Below, piece by piece: positions 1-7,716 of a stretch of 37,740 bases of DNA. Under the pieces are notes generated by a model. It did not search any database, was not told where the DNA came from, and saw nothing but the letters and a program-made list of their open reading frames with translations. This DNA is from Agromyces seonyuensis (GTDB lineage: Bacteria > Actinomycetota > Actinomycetes > Actinomycetales > Microbacteriaceae): the NCBI RefSeq assembly GCF_009789225.1, contig NZ_WSTA01000029.1, positions 1 to 37,740 of the forward strand, in the 5' to 3' direction. Position numbers and translations under genes: made by a program. How positions within the stretch are numbered: position 1 is the stretch's first letter; the number at the start of each line of letters is the position of its first letter.

Positions 1-2
1 GG

Positions 3-2558
3 GCGACGGGGCCGGCGCTGACGGCCGCGGAGCCGGGCGCGGCGGCAGGGGCCGGCGACGCGCTCCAACCGCACCCCGGCGAGCCGGTGCGCCCCGCGCT
101 CGACCTGCGCCCGGTGCTGCGCTTCGACGGCGTCCAGTACGACGTCGCCGGAGTGCGCCGCATCGGCGACCACGGGCTCGCCGCCGTCGACTTCGACGCC
201 GGGGTGCTGCGCCTCGCCCCGTTCGACCGCGCGCCGAGCGAGGTGCAGGCCGCCGTGCTCGCCGCCCCCGAGGAGCTCGCGGTGCCGGCCGAGGAGTCGG
301 CCGAGTTCGTCGGAACCCACCTGCCCGCGCTGCTCCGGCACGTGCCGATCTTCAGCGCCGACGGCTCGTTCACACCCCCGCCGCCGCCGCCCGCGACGCT
401 CGTGCTGCGGGTCGACCGGCTGAGCGGCGACCGCCTCGCGCTCGAGTGGCGCTGGCGGCGCGCGGATGGGCAGGAACTGCGCCTCGGCGCCCCCGAGGAC
501 GAGTTCGACGAGCCGCTCGCGCACCGTTCCGCGCTGCTCGACCGCGTGCACGCCGCGCTCGCCGGGTGGGAGCCGGAGTCGCCGTGGCCCGCCACGTCCC
601 TCACCGCACTGCCCGTGCCCGAGACGGCCGTGCTCGGCGACGCCGATGCCGCCTCGTTCGCGGTCGAAGTGCTGCCCGCCCTCGAAGCATTGGCCGGCGT
701 CGAGGTCGCCGTGTCCGACCCGCTGCCGCCGTACCGCGAGGAGGTCGCGGTGCCGGAGCTCGCCGTCACGCGCGTCGACGATCCGCGCACCGACTGGCTC
801 GACCTCGGCGTGCTCGTCACGGTCGGCGGCCGCCGCGTCGCCTTCCAAGCCCTCTTCATCGCCCTCGCGAAGGGCGCGAAGCGCCTGAAGCTCGTCGACA
901 ACAGCTACCTCAAGCTCGACCGGCCGGAGCTGGACCCTTTGAAGGCGCTGCTCGAGGAGGCCGGTCTGCTGCGCGAATGGGAACCGGAGACGAACCTGCC
1001 GCCGGCCGAGCGCGCGCGGCTCACGAGCGACTTCGAGGACCTCGCCGAGTTCGCGGAGCCCGCGGTCGCCTGGCGGCAGCTCGTGCGCTCGCTCGAGGAC
1101 GCCGAGGTCGCCCCGATCGCGCCGCCGGCCGACCTCCGGGCCGACCTCCGCCCCTACCAGCTCGACGGGTTCCGGCGGCTCGCGTTCCTCGCGGAGCGCG
1201 GGCTCGGGGGCATCCTCGCCGACGACATGGGCCTCGGCAAGACCGTGCAGACGCTCGCGCTGCTCCTGCACCTCCGCGAGCTCGACCGGTCGGCCGAGGG
1301 GCAGGATGCCGCCCCGCGGCCGTTCCTCGTCGTCGCCCCGACGTCCGTCGCGACGAACTGGGTGCGCGAGGCGGAACGGTTCGCGCCCGGTCTCCGGGTC
1401 GCGCTCGTCTCGAGCACCCGCGGGGCGAGGGCCGACTCGCTCGCGGCGGCCGCCGCATCCGCCGATCTCGTCGTGACGACCTACTCGGTGCTCCGGCTCG
1501 CCGCGCCGGCGTTCCACGCGCTGCGGTGGCGGGCGCTCGTCATCGACGAGGCGCAGGCGGTGAAGAACCCGGCGACGAAATCGCATGCGGCAGTCGCGGG
1601 GGTTCGCGCACCGGTGCGCCTGGCCCTCACGGGCACCCCCGTCGAGAACCACCTCGGCGACCTCTGGTCGATCCTCGCGATCGTCGCGCCCGGGCTGTTC
1701 CCGTCGCGGCGCTGGTTCACCGAGCACTGGCGGCGTCCCATCGAGCGCGGCAACGTCGCGCGGCTGGCGGAGCTCCGCGACCGCGTCCGCCCGCTCCTGC
1801 TGCGCCGCACGAAGGAACTCGTCGCCCCGGAACTCCCGCCCAAGCAGGAGCAGACGCTCGAGCTCGAGCTCGCGCCCGCGCATCGGCGACTCTACGACGC
1901 GACCCTGCAGCGCGAGCGGCAGAAGCTGCTCGATCTGCTCGACGAGGACGAGTCCCGCCAGCGGTTCATCCTCTACCGCTCGATCACGCTGCTCCGCATG
2001 CTCGCGCTCGACGCCGCCCTCATCGACGCGGCCCATGAGCAGGTGCCCTCGGCGAAGCTCGACGCCCTGCTCGAGCAGCTCGACGACGTGATCCAAGAGG
2101 GCCATCGCGCCCTCGTCTTCAGCCAGTTCACGACGTTCCTCGATCGCATCCAGGCGCGGCTCGAACGCGCCGGGGCGGCCTTCGCCCGGCTCGACGGCTC
2201 GACGAGCATGAAACGGCGGGACGCCGAGATCGCGCGGTTCCGCGCCGGCGAGGCGGGCGTCTTCCTCATCTCCCTCAAGGCCGGCGGCGTCGGCCTCAAC
2301 CTCACCGAGGCCGACTACGTCTTCCTCGCCGACCCCTGGTGGAACCCGGCGGTCGAGGAGCAGGCGATCGACCGCACGCACCGCATCGGGCAGGAGCGCC
2401 AGGTGATGGTCTACCGGCTCGTCGCCGCGGGCACGATCGAGCAGAAGGTGCTCGCGCTCGCAGCCCGCAAGGGCGAGCTCGCCGAGTCGCTCCTGGATGC
2501 GCCGGGCGGTGCGGGCGCCGGCCTCACCTCGGGCGAACTCCGCGCGCTGCTCGACTGA
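3..2558 (+). CDS. SNF2-family DEAD/DEAH-box helicase, 5' truncated
   Basis: Superfamily 2 ATPase of the bacterial SNF2/RapA-like group, expected to translocate on double-stranded DNA or remodel DNA-protein complexes. The frame is open from base 3 with no stop, so the gene begins upstream of the window; the GTG at 87 is only an internal codon. About 850 residues are visible. Helicase motifs are complete: Walker A DDMGLGKT at about 1221-1244, Walker B DEAQ at about 1545-1556, LTGTP at about 1625-1640, and in the C-terminal RecA lobe SLKAGGVGLNL followed by DPWWNP and THRIGQ (to about 2395). The N-terminal half matches the helicase-associated region of bacterial SNF2 proteins; family members are often 1000-1100 residues with an N-terminal SWIM zinc finger, which would lie outside the window. 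Physiological role unknown; repair or transcription recycling is possible. Confidence 0.93.
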   Translation, partial: ATGPALTAAEPGAAAGAGDALQPHPGEPVRPALDLRPVLRFDGVQYDVAGVRRIGDHGLAAVDFDAGVLRLAPFDRAPSEVQAAVLAAPEELAVPAEESAEFVGTHLPALLRHVPIFSADGSFTPPPPPPATLVLRVDRLSGDRLALEWRWRRADGQELRLGAPEDEFDEPLAHRSALLDRVHAALAGWEPESPWPATSLTALPVPETAVLGDADAASFAVEVLPALEALAGVEVAVSDPLPPYREEVAVPELAVTRVDDPRTDWLDLGVLVTVGGRRVAFQALFIALAKGAKRLKLVDNSYLKLDRPELDPLKALLEEAGLLREWEPETNLPPAERARLTSDFEDLAEFAEPAVAWRQLVRSLEDAEVAPIAPPADLRADLRPYQLDGFRRLAFLAERGLGGILADDMGLGKTVQTLALLLHLRELDRSAEGQDAAPRPFLVVAPTSVATNWVREAERFAPGLRVALVSSTRGARADSLAAAAASADLVVTTYSVLRLAAPAFHALRWRALVIDEAQAVKNPATKSHAAVAGVRAPVRLALTGTPVENHLGDLWSILAIVAPGLFPSRRWFTEHWRRPIERGNVARLAELRDRVRPLLLRRTKELVAPELPPKQEQTLELELAPAHRRLYDATLQRERQKLLDLLDEDESRQRFILYRSITLLRMLALDAALIDAAHEQVPSAKLDALLEQLDDVIQEGHRALVFSQFTTFLDRIQARLERAGAAFARLDGSTSMKRRDAEIARFRAGEAGVFLISLKAGGVGLNLTEADYVFLADPWWNPAVEEQAIDRTHRIGQERQVMVYRLVAAGTIEQKVLALAARKGELAESLLDAPGGAGAGLTSGELRALLD

Positions 2559-2587
2559 TCGAGCGTCCGGCCGATCGGCGGGCTCGA
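2559..2587. terminator. Short hairpin between convergent genes
   Basis: Directly after the helicase stop, TCGAGC (2559-2564) pairs with GCTCGA (2582-2587), and the loop can form a further GC stem. It lies between convergent genes and has no T-run, so it is only a plausible bidirectional terminator. Confidence 0.35.
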
Positions 2588-2591
2588 CGCG

Positions 2592-3926
2592 TCAGCGCGC
2601 GCGACCGGGCTTCCGCCGCCGCTCGCGCGGGGCGTCGAGGCCGAGATGGATGCGCGCACGACGGCGTTCGATCACGATGCACGCCGAGCCGAGGGCCCAG
2701 AGCGGCACCTGGGTGAGGAACGCGATCTTGAACGCGGCGAGCGTGTAGGTGTCGGGGGTGCCGGCGCCCTGCAGGTCGAGCGCGATGCCGATGAGCAGGA
2801 TCGCGAGGAGGGCGGCGAAGAACCCGCCGACGTTCACGATGCCGGTCGCGGTCGACAGGCGGTGGCTCGGGTTGTAGGTGCGGGCGTGGTCGAACGCGAC
2901 CATCGAGCCGGGACCGCCGACGGAGAGGGCGAAGGCGAGCACGAAGAGCATCCACTCGGGGGCGGCGCCGGGCCAGAGGATGACTGCGAGCCACGCCGCG
3001 ACCTGCACCCCGATGATCGGCAGCGCGAGCAGGCGCGTGCGCCGCATCGGATGCCGACCGGAGATCGCGCCGATGATCGGTCCCATCACGAGGCCGAAGA
3101 GCACGTAGACCGTGAGCACGAGGGAGGCGGTCGGGCCCGAGACGCCGAGGCCCTCCGTCATGAACGGGAAGCCCCAGAGCAGCACGAAGGCGGTGCCGGC
3201 GAACGGGGTGGTGAAGTGGGTCCAGAACCCGAGCCGGGTCGCCGGGTGCGCCCACGAGTCGCGGAAGCCGCGGCCGAGCTCGAGCGCGGAGACCACCTTG
3301 CGCCCGCCCGTCGAGCCGGGGGGCTCGTTGCGGATGAGCGCGAGGGAGAGCACGGCGAAGAGGGCCGCGACCGCGGAGAGCGAGCCGAACGCGACCTCCC
3401 AGCTCGTCGCGTGCAGGAGCGCGGCGAGCGGCAGCACTGAGATGATCTGGCCCGTCTGGCCGAGGATGCCCGTGAGCTGGATGAGGAACGGGGCGCGTTT
3501 CTCGTCGAACCAGAGGGCGATGAGCCGGAGGGCGCTCGGGAAGATCGCGGCGTCGCCGGCGCCGATGAGCATGCGCGCGACGATGGCGAGGCCGACGTGG
3601 TCGGCGAAGGCGAGGGCGAGCTGCCCGGCCGACATGAGCACCATGCCGACGACGATGAGGGGGCGCGCGCCGAAGCGGTCGAGCAGGAGCCCGACGGGGA
3701 TCTGCATGATGCCGTAGACCGCGAGCTGGATGACGGCGAACATCGACAGCGTCGACGCGTCGGCGTGGAACCGCTCGGCGGTGTCGACGCCGACCGCCGA
3801 GAGCGAGGTGCGGTTGACGATGGCGACGACGTACGCGAGCACCCCGATCGACCAGATGAGCCACGCCCGCCAGGTTCCGGTCGCCGGAGCGGGGGAAGCG
3901 GCGGGGAGAGCAGTCACGTGATCCAT
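2592..3926 (-). CDS. MFS transporter
   Basis: Major facilitator superfamily permease of about 444 residues in the inner membrane, with twelve hydrophobic segments judged by eye. The loop after the second segment has the MFS signature-like stretch IPVGLLLDRFGARPL, and the central cytoplasmic loop is charged. Overall order resembles the ACS/NarK-like group (organic or inorganic anion transport), but no substrate can be assigned. The open frame continues upstream to 4130, but that extension is arginine/proline-rich and not transporter-like. I prefer the ATG at 3926 (MDHVTALPAA); a GTG at 3917 (MTALPAA) is an alternative, and neither has a strong ribosome site. Divergent from the SRPBCC gene and convergent with the helicase. 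Confidence 0.85.
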   Translation of the reverse strand: MDHVTALPAASPAPATGTWRAWLIWSIGVLAYVVAIVNRTSLSAVGVDTAERFHADASTLSMFAVIQLAVYGIMQIPVGLLLDRFGARPLIVVGMVLMSAGQLALAFADHVGLAIVARMLIGAGDAAIFPSALRLIALWFDEKRAPFLIQLTGILGQTGQIISVLPLAALLHATSWEVAFGSLSAVAALFAVLSLALIRNEPPGSTGGRKVVSALELGRGFRDSWAHPATRLGFWTHFTTPFAGTAFVLLWGFPFMTEGLGVSGPTASLVLTVYVLFGLVMGPIIGAISGRHPMRRTRLLALPIIGVQVAAWLAVILWPGAAPEWMLFVLAFALSVGGPGSMVAFDHARTYNPSHRLSTATGIVNVGGFFAALLAILLIGIALDLQGAGTPDTYTLAAFKIAFLTQVPLWALGSACIVIERRRARIHLGLDAPRERRRKPGRAR

Positions 3927-4030
3927 TGTCCAACAAAAGTTCGCAGCCGAGTGCGACCCGCCCGCTGGACGGAACACGGGCCGGGGGCGGTAGCGTCGGA
4001 ATCCGGCCACGTCGGCGAAGGGGGATCGCA

Positions 4031-4558
4031 ATGGACGGAACGAACGGGGCAGGTGCACCCGGCCCGAGCGGACGGCTGGAGGGCGGGCCGTTCGGCGTCG
4101 AGCTTCGGATCGAGCGCCGCATCGAGGCATCCATCGAGCTCGTCTGGGCGAACCTCGTGGAGCCGGCGCGGCTCGAACGCTGGATCGGAACGTGGGAGGG
4201 CGACCCGGGCAGCGGGTCCGTGCGATTCGCGATGACCGCCGAAGGCGCGGATGCGCCGTGGGCCGACACCCGCATCCACGCGTGCGAGGCCCCGCACCTG
4301 CTCGACCTCGAGACCGCCGTCGGCGACGACTCGTGGCGGCTGCGCGTCGAACTGCTCGGCGCCGACGGCGTCACGCTCCTGCGCTTCGCACAGGCCGCGG
4401 CCCACGACCTCGGGGTCGACCTCGCGAGCGTCGGGCCCGGATGGGAGTACTACCTCGACCGGCTCGTCGCGGCCGCGACCGGCGGCGATCCCGCGTCGAT
4501 CGTGTTCGAACCGGACTACCTGCCCGGCATGGGCCGGTACTACGGCGAACTGCGTTGA
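4031..4558 (+). CDS. SRPBCC (START-like/AHSA1) family protein
   Basis: Protein of 175 residues with the START-like helix-grip pattern: an N-terminal strand VELRIERRIEAS, the characteristic VWANLVEPARLERWIG (compare the 'VW..lTdp..l..W' motif of AHSA1 proteins), WEGDPGSGSVRF, and a C-terminal helix GWEYYLDRLVAA. Such proteins bind hydrophobic ligands or act as Hsp90-activator-like domains; the ligand is unknown. The ATG at 4031 has a clear ribosome site (GAAGGGGG at about 4017-4024), so the in-frame extension back to 3926 is rejected. A TAGCGT -10-like box at 3991-3996 would give a leader of about 28 nt. It lies between divergent and convergent neighbours and is probably monocistronic. Confidence 0.85.
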   Translation: MDGTNGAGAPGPSGRLEGGPFGVELRIERRIEASIELVWANLVEPARLERWIGTWEGDPGSGSVRFAMTAEGADAPWADTRIHACEAPHLLDLETAVGDDSWRLRVELLGADGVTLLRFAQAAAHDLGVDLASVGPGWEYYLDRLVAAATGGDPASIVFEPDYLPGMGRYYGELR

Positions 4559-4571
4559 GCCGACGACCGGA

Positions 4572-4955
4572 TCAGTTCCAGTACCAGAACGCGTTGAAGA
4601 CGTTGGTGATGCCGCCGAGGATGAGCGAGGCGGCGACGAGGGTGAGCGTCACGATCCACGCCGTGCGCTTCTGCTCCTCGTAGCCGGAGAGCGGACGGCC
4701 CTGCTTGTCGCGCTGCGCACCCGTGAGCACGAGGATCAGGTCGACGAGCCACCAGATGCCGAGGCCGCCGAAGGTGATGAGCTTCAGGATGCCCGTGCCG
4801 ACCTTGCCGAGGTAGAAGCGGTCGATGCCGAGCGCGCCCAGGAGCCACGAGAGCAGCCACGTCGCGACGAACGACTTGCCCGTATCGGCGACCGAGACGG
4901 CCGTGCCGGGCGCCGCGCGGTAGCCCGCGCGGGAGTTCGCGTCCGCGTTCGTCAT
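4572..4955 (-). CDS. TM2 domain-containing membrane protein
   Basis: 127-residue small membrane protein. Residues about 27-80 form a TM2 domain: KSFVATWLLSWLLGALGIDRFYLG, then KLITFGGLGIWWLVDLILVLTG, two transmembrane helices linked by the conserved GxDRFYLG turn. A third hydrophobic helix follows (WIVTLTLVAASLILGGI). TM2 proteins are widespread and of unknown biochemical function. The ATG has an excellent upstream AGGAGG on the minus strand (within 4956-4970). Ends 13 bases from the convergent SRPBCC gene. Confidence 0.92.
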   Translation of the reverse strand: MTNADANSRAGYRAAPGTAVSVADTGKSFVATWLLSWLLGALGIDRFYLGKVGTGILKLITFGGLGIWWLVDLILVLTGAQRDKQGRPLSGYEEQKRTAWIVTLTLVAASLILGGITNVFNAFWYWN

Positions 4956-5077
4956 CGGTCCTCCTCGTGCTTCGACGTCCCTCGTACGGGGGCGACGCTA
5001 GCAGCGGCGCGGAGACGCACCGCGCCGATCGGCGAGGTTGTGACCCGACCGCAACACGGGCCCGGTGCGAGCCCGGG

Positions 5078-5533
5078 TCAGAGCGGCGGCAGCCCGCGGA
5101 CGGCGCGCGGATCGGGCCCGCCGACGACGTGGAGGAAGCGGAACTCCCGTCGTCGGAGAGCCCGGAGGATCAGTGCGCGCACGCCGCCGAAGGCCGCCAG
5201 TCCCGCCTCGGGCGGGACCGGCACGATCCGATCGATCGGGTGCTCGCGGCCGCGATGCTCGACGAATCCGATCGGCCCGTCGTCGCCGCGTCGGGCGGCG
5301 GCGACCAGGTTGCGGTACCAGTTCACGCCGTCACCGTAGGTGAGTTCGCAGACGAACCCGCCGGCCACCGGTGCGAGCACGAGCGGCGTCTCGAACGTGC
5401 GGCCCGACTTGCGGCCCGTCGTGCGGATGAGGGCGAAGGGGCCGACGCCGCTGCGCGCGCTCGCCGCCGTCGCGCGGTTCAGCCCGCCCTTGATGAACGC
5501 GAGCCACCCGCGCTTGATCCGGCCCATCGGCAT
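5078..5533 (-). CDS. Nitroreductase/quinone-reductase family protein (Ddn-like, deazaflavin-dependent)
   Basis: 151-residue split-barrel protein of the actinobacterial deazaflavin (F420)-dependent nitroreductase family, whose best-known member is mycobacterial Ddn. The signature RTTGRKSGRTFETPL (about residues 36-51) and the following 'GGFVCELTYGDGVNWYRNLVAA' region (YG...NW..N) are typical and contact the deazaflavin in the family. The reaction is probably F420H2-dependent reduction of quinones or similar compounds; the substrate is unknown. The start at 5533 has no ribosome site but lies exactly six bases after TAGCCT (5545-5540, minus strand), so the mRNA is probably leaderless. Divergent from the LacI gene. 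Confidence 0.88.
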   Translation of the reverse strand: MPMGRIKRGWLAFIKGGLNRATAASARSGVGPFALIRTTGRKSGRTFETPLVLAPVAGGFVCELTYGDGVNWYRNLVAAARRGDDGPIGFVEHRGREHPIDRIVPVPPEAGLAAFGGVRALILRALRRREFRFLHVVGGPDPRAVRGLPPL

Positions 5534-5604
5534 GCGGGCAGGCTAGCGTCCACGGCGTGGCGCCGCTGCGTGCGGGGCGTACGTTTCCGTTGTGCTCCGG
5601 CGCC

Positions 5605-5637
5605 TACACTTGGCGAATGGCTGAGGACCGTGGCTGA
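5605..5637 (+). promoter_or_regulatory. Promoter and possible six-codon leaderless ORF before lacI-type gene
   Basis: TACACT at 5605-5610 is followed after six bases by an ATG (5617) that opens a six-codon frame, MAEDRG, ending at a TGA at 5635-5637. The GTG start of the LacI gene (5630) lies inside it in another frame. If transcription starts at the ATG, the micro-ORF would be leaderless and translationally coupled to the regulator. Inferred from spacing only. Confidence 0.4.
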
Positions 5638-6643
5638 GTCCGGGCGCAGGCGCCCGACGATCGAAGACGTGGCGCGCGAGTCCGGGGTGTCGCGCGGCAC
5701 CGTGTCGCGCGTGCTCAACGGCGGGCACTGGGTGAGCGACGACGCCCGCGTCGCCGTCGAGCAGGCGATCAAGCGCACCGGCTACCGGCCGAACCCGCAC
5801 GCGCGCAGCCTCGCGACCTCTCGTGCCAACTCGATCGCGTTCCTGCTCACCGAGTCGCAGGACCGGCTCTTCGAGGACCCGAACTTCTCCGTGCTCATGC
5901 GCGGCGCCGCCGAGGCGCTCGCCGAGCGCGACCTCCCGCTCGTGCTGCTCATGGCCGGCTCCGACGCCGAGCAGCGCCGCGCGACCGAGTTCATCTCCGG
6001 CGGCCACGTCGACGGCGCGCTGCTCGTCTCGTCGCACCGCGGACGCGAGGGCTTCCTCGCCGACCTCGTCGCGGCGGACGTGCCGGTGATCGCCTGCGGC
6101 ATCCCGCTCGGGTACGAGCGCAAGATCGGCTACGTCACGGTCGACGACGTCGACGGCGCTCGGCAGATGGTCGCGCACCTGCGCGACTCGGGTCGCCGCC
6201 GCATCGCGACGATCACCGGCCCCGCCGACACCTCCGGCGGCATCGGTCGGCTCGAGGGCTATCGCGCCGAGCTCGGCGAGGACTTCGATCCGACGCTCGT
6301 CGTCGAGGGCGACTACTCGCGGGCGAGCGGCGTGCGGGGCATGCGCGAACTGCTGCGCCGAGCCCCCGACCTCGATGCGGTGTTCGCGTCGAACGACGTC
6401 ATGGCGTCGGGCGCCCTCGAGGTGCTGCGCGAGGCCGGCCGTCGGGTCCCGGAGGACGTCGCGGTCGCCGGGTTCGACGACGCGCCCATCGCATCCCGGC
6501 TCGAGCCGGGGCTGACGACGATGCGCCAGCCGTTCGACCGCGTCGCGCACGAGATGGTGCGCCTGCTGCTCGACGTCATCGACGGCCGTGTGGCCGCGCG
6601 TGTCACGCTGCCCGCCGAACTGGTCGTGCGCGACTCGGCCTAG
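5630..6643 (+). CDS. LacI-family transcriptional regulator
   Basis: 337-residue repressor-type protein. Residues about 8-30 form the LacI helix-turn-helix and hinge (TIEDVARESGVSRGTVSRVLN, then a YRPNPHARSLAT hinge helix); the rest is a periplasmic-binding-protein-like sensor domain with the usual C-terminal landmarks DAVFASNDVMASGALEVL and EDVAVAGFDDAPIASRLEPGLTTM. It should bind a palindromic operator and respond to a sugar or similar effector. Start chosen at GTG 5630 (VAESGRRRPTIEDV), preceded by GAGG at 5623-5626; the long in-frame extension upstream is non-homologous. No sugar gene is adjacent, so its targets are either itself or elsewhere. Its 3' end is duplicated in the following gap. 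Confidence 0.93.
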   Translation: MAESGRRRPTIEDVARESGVSRGTVSRVLNGGHWVSDDARVAVEQAIKRTGYRPNPHARSLATSRANSIAFLLTESQDRLFEDPNFSVLMRGAAEALAERDLPLVLLMAGSDAEQRRATEFISGGHVDGALLVSSHRGREGFLADLVAADVPVIACGIPLGYERKIGYVTVDDVDGARQMVAHLRDSGRRRIATITGPADTSGGIGRLEGYRAELGEDFDPTLVVEGDYSRASGVRGMRELLRRAPDLDAVFASNDVMASGALEVLREAGRRVPEDVAVAGFDDAPIASRLEPGLTTMRQPFDRVAHEMVRLLLDVIDGRVAARVTLPAELVVRDSA

Positions 6644-6700
6644 CGGCCGAACCGGTCGTGCGCGACTCGGCCGAGGCAGCCGAACCCGTCGCGCGCGACC
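6617..6700 (+). repeat. Three imperfect direct repeats over the end of the LacI gene
   Basis: The last codons of the LacI gene (GAACTGGTCGTGCGCGACTC, from 6617) recur 32 bases later in the untranslated tail (GAACCGGTCGTGCGCGACTC, from 6649), and a third, weaker copy starts at 6682. This is a small tandem duplication covering the 3' end of the gene. It fills most of the gap to the convergent DUF7882 gene. Confidence 0.7.
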
Positions 6701-6712
6701 GGGGCGACGAGT

Positions 6713-7093
6713 TCAGGCGGCGACCTTGGCGCGGCTCTTTGCCGCGCGGATCGGCGCCACGGGGCGTGCGGGTGCCGTGGGCGTCGCAGGCATCGCCGCG
6801 TTCGGCTCGTCGAGGTCCACCACGAGTCCGGCGTTGGAGTCGGCGGCGCGGGCGAGCGACTGCAGCAACTCTCGGTCGAGGGTCTCGAGTTCGACGGTGT
6901 CGAAGGTGAAGCGCAGCGGCATCGCCGGGTTCATCCAGAGCGACGTACGGCGCTCGGCCGAGCGGTCGATGCCGGTGAGCATGAAGGTCTCGCCGCGGCG
7001 GAGCTTGGTGGTGGCGACGACCTTGATGTGCGCGAGCGTCCAGTCCGGGATCTCGATCGGTTCGTCGAGGGTGCCGTAGCAGAGGCGTCCCAT
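6713..7093 (-). CDS. DUF7882 family small protein
   Basis: 126-residue protein starting MGRLCYGTLDEPIEIPDWTLAHIKVVATTKLRRGETFMLTG. I recognise this as the DUF7882 family common in Microbacteriaceae, which automatic pipelines have often mislabelled 'ATP-dependent DNA ligase'. No ligase motif (KxDG) is present. Residues 1-100 look like a compact beta-rich domain with WMNPAMPLRFTFD in the middle; the tail (AMPATPTAPARPVAPIRAAKSRAKVAA) is a disordered Pro/Ala/basic stretch that could contact nucleic acid. Function unknown. The ATG has a good ribosome site (GGAAGGA on the minus strand, about 7097-7105). It follows a small basic ORF on the same strand, probably in one transcript from the AT-rich region at 7.4 kb. 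Confidence 0.8.
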   Translation of the reverse strand: MGRLCYGTLDEPIEIPDWTLAHIKVVATTKLRRGETFMLTGIDRSAERRTSLWMNPAMPLRFTFDTVELETLDRELLQSLARAADSNAGLVVDLDEPNAAMPATPTAPARPVAPIRAAKSRAKVAA

Positions 7094-7162
7094 GGTGGGT
7101 CCTTCCGGTCGGGTGGTGCGGGGATGCGGGGAGAGGCGGTGCGAGGGGAGCGCAGGCCGTCG

Positions 7163-7360
7163 TCAGGCGGCGTGCTGGAGGTGCATGCGCCGGAGGTGGC
7201 GGCGCTCGGCGAGGCTGTCGGCGACGCCGCCGAAGCCGAATCGCCGGGGCTTCGGCACGAGGTCGAGTCCGATCTCGCGGCGGCGGACGGGCATCGGGCG
7301 GGCAGTCTGGTCGGCCGGCGAAGCGGCGGTGCGGCGGGTCGGAACGGTCGATCGGTTCAT
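7163..7360 (-). CDS. Small basic hypothetical protein (65 aa)
   Basis: Predicted 65-residue, arginine-rich protein (MNRSTVPTRRTAASPADQTA ... GLDLVPKPRRFGFGGVADSLAERRHLRRMHLQHAA). I do not recognise a family. The open frame extends to 7420, but the strongest ribosome site, AAGGAGG on the minus strand (about 7370-7376), is nine bases before the ATG at 7360, which decides this start. The first gene leftward from the AT-rich intergenic region, followed 69 bases later by the DUF7882 gene on the same strand. High arginine content, and small proteins of this kind beside DUF7882, suggest a real but uncharacterised gene; it could still be a leader without protein function. Confidence 0.55.
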   Translation of the reverse strand: MNRSTVPTRRTAASPADQTARPMPVRRREIGLDLVPKPRRFGFGGVADSLAERRHLRRMHLQHAA

Positions 7361-7498
7361 CTCGGTCATCCTCCTTGCGTCGGTGATGCCTAAGTTTTCA
7401 CATTTCATATCCACTGTCAATCACAGAATCGAAGAAGTACAGAAACTGTGTAATCTTCCGTGTGTTACAACTTCTGTCTGCTATCTTCGGAGGACGAA
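7361..7498. promoter_or_regulatory. AT-rich divergent promoter region with several inverted repeats
   Basis: About 7385-7490 is strikingly AT-rich against the surrounding DNA and separates the leftward small-ORF/DUF7882 pair from the rightward 65-aa ORF/MarR pair. It holds ACAG-AAA-CTGT (7439-7449), TGTAA...TTACA (7449-7453 with 7465-7469), AGAAGT...ACTTCT (7433-7438 with 7470-7475) and CACAG...CTGTG (7422-7426 with 7446-7450). A TTGACA on the minus strand (7420-7415) could be a -35 box; TAATCT (7451-7456) is a possible rightward -10. These symmetrical sites are natural candidates for binding by the MarR protein encoded just downstream. No single operator can be fixed by eye. Confidence 0.6.
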
Positions 7499-7696
7499 AT
7501 GACCGCGATCGAGCTCGGTACGTGGAGCGAAGTCGACGAGGGATTCTGGGCCGGCAACGCCCAGGGCGTGTTCCTCGGCACGATCGAACGGACGGGGGCG
7601 GAGACGTTCCTCGCCCAGGACCACGTGGGCGGTCGACTCGGGGAGTTCTCCTCGTCGTCGGCGGCACGTGCCGCGATCACCGACCCGGTCCGATAG
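7499..7696 (+). CDS. Small hypothetical protein (65 aa) upstream of MarR gene
   Basis: 65-residue protein MTAIELGTWSEVDEGFWAGNAQGVFLGTIERTGAETFLAQDHVG ... AARAAITDPVR. Clear ribosome site GGAGG at 7489-7493, five bases before the ATG. No named domain recognised; the sequence looks like a small beta-sheet protein with a short C-terminal helix, acidic overall. It is 20 bases upstream of the MarR gene on the same strand, so the two are probably cotranscribed. I infer it is part of the same regulatory unit as the MarR protein; function unknown. Confidence 0.7.
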   Translation: MTAIELGTWSEVDEGFWAGNAQGVFLGTIERTGAETFLAQDHVGGRLGEFSSSSAARAAITDPVR

Positions 7697-7716
7697 GGAA
7701 CAGCTCGGAGGTACGC

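Noticed and set aside
6713-7093. Annotation as ATP-dependent DNA ligase
   Set aside because: The protein is only 126 residues and has no KxDG nucleotidyltransferase motif; this is a known mislabel of the DUF7882 family.
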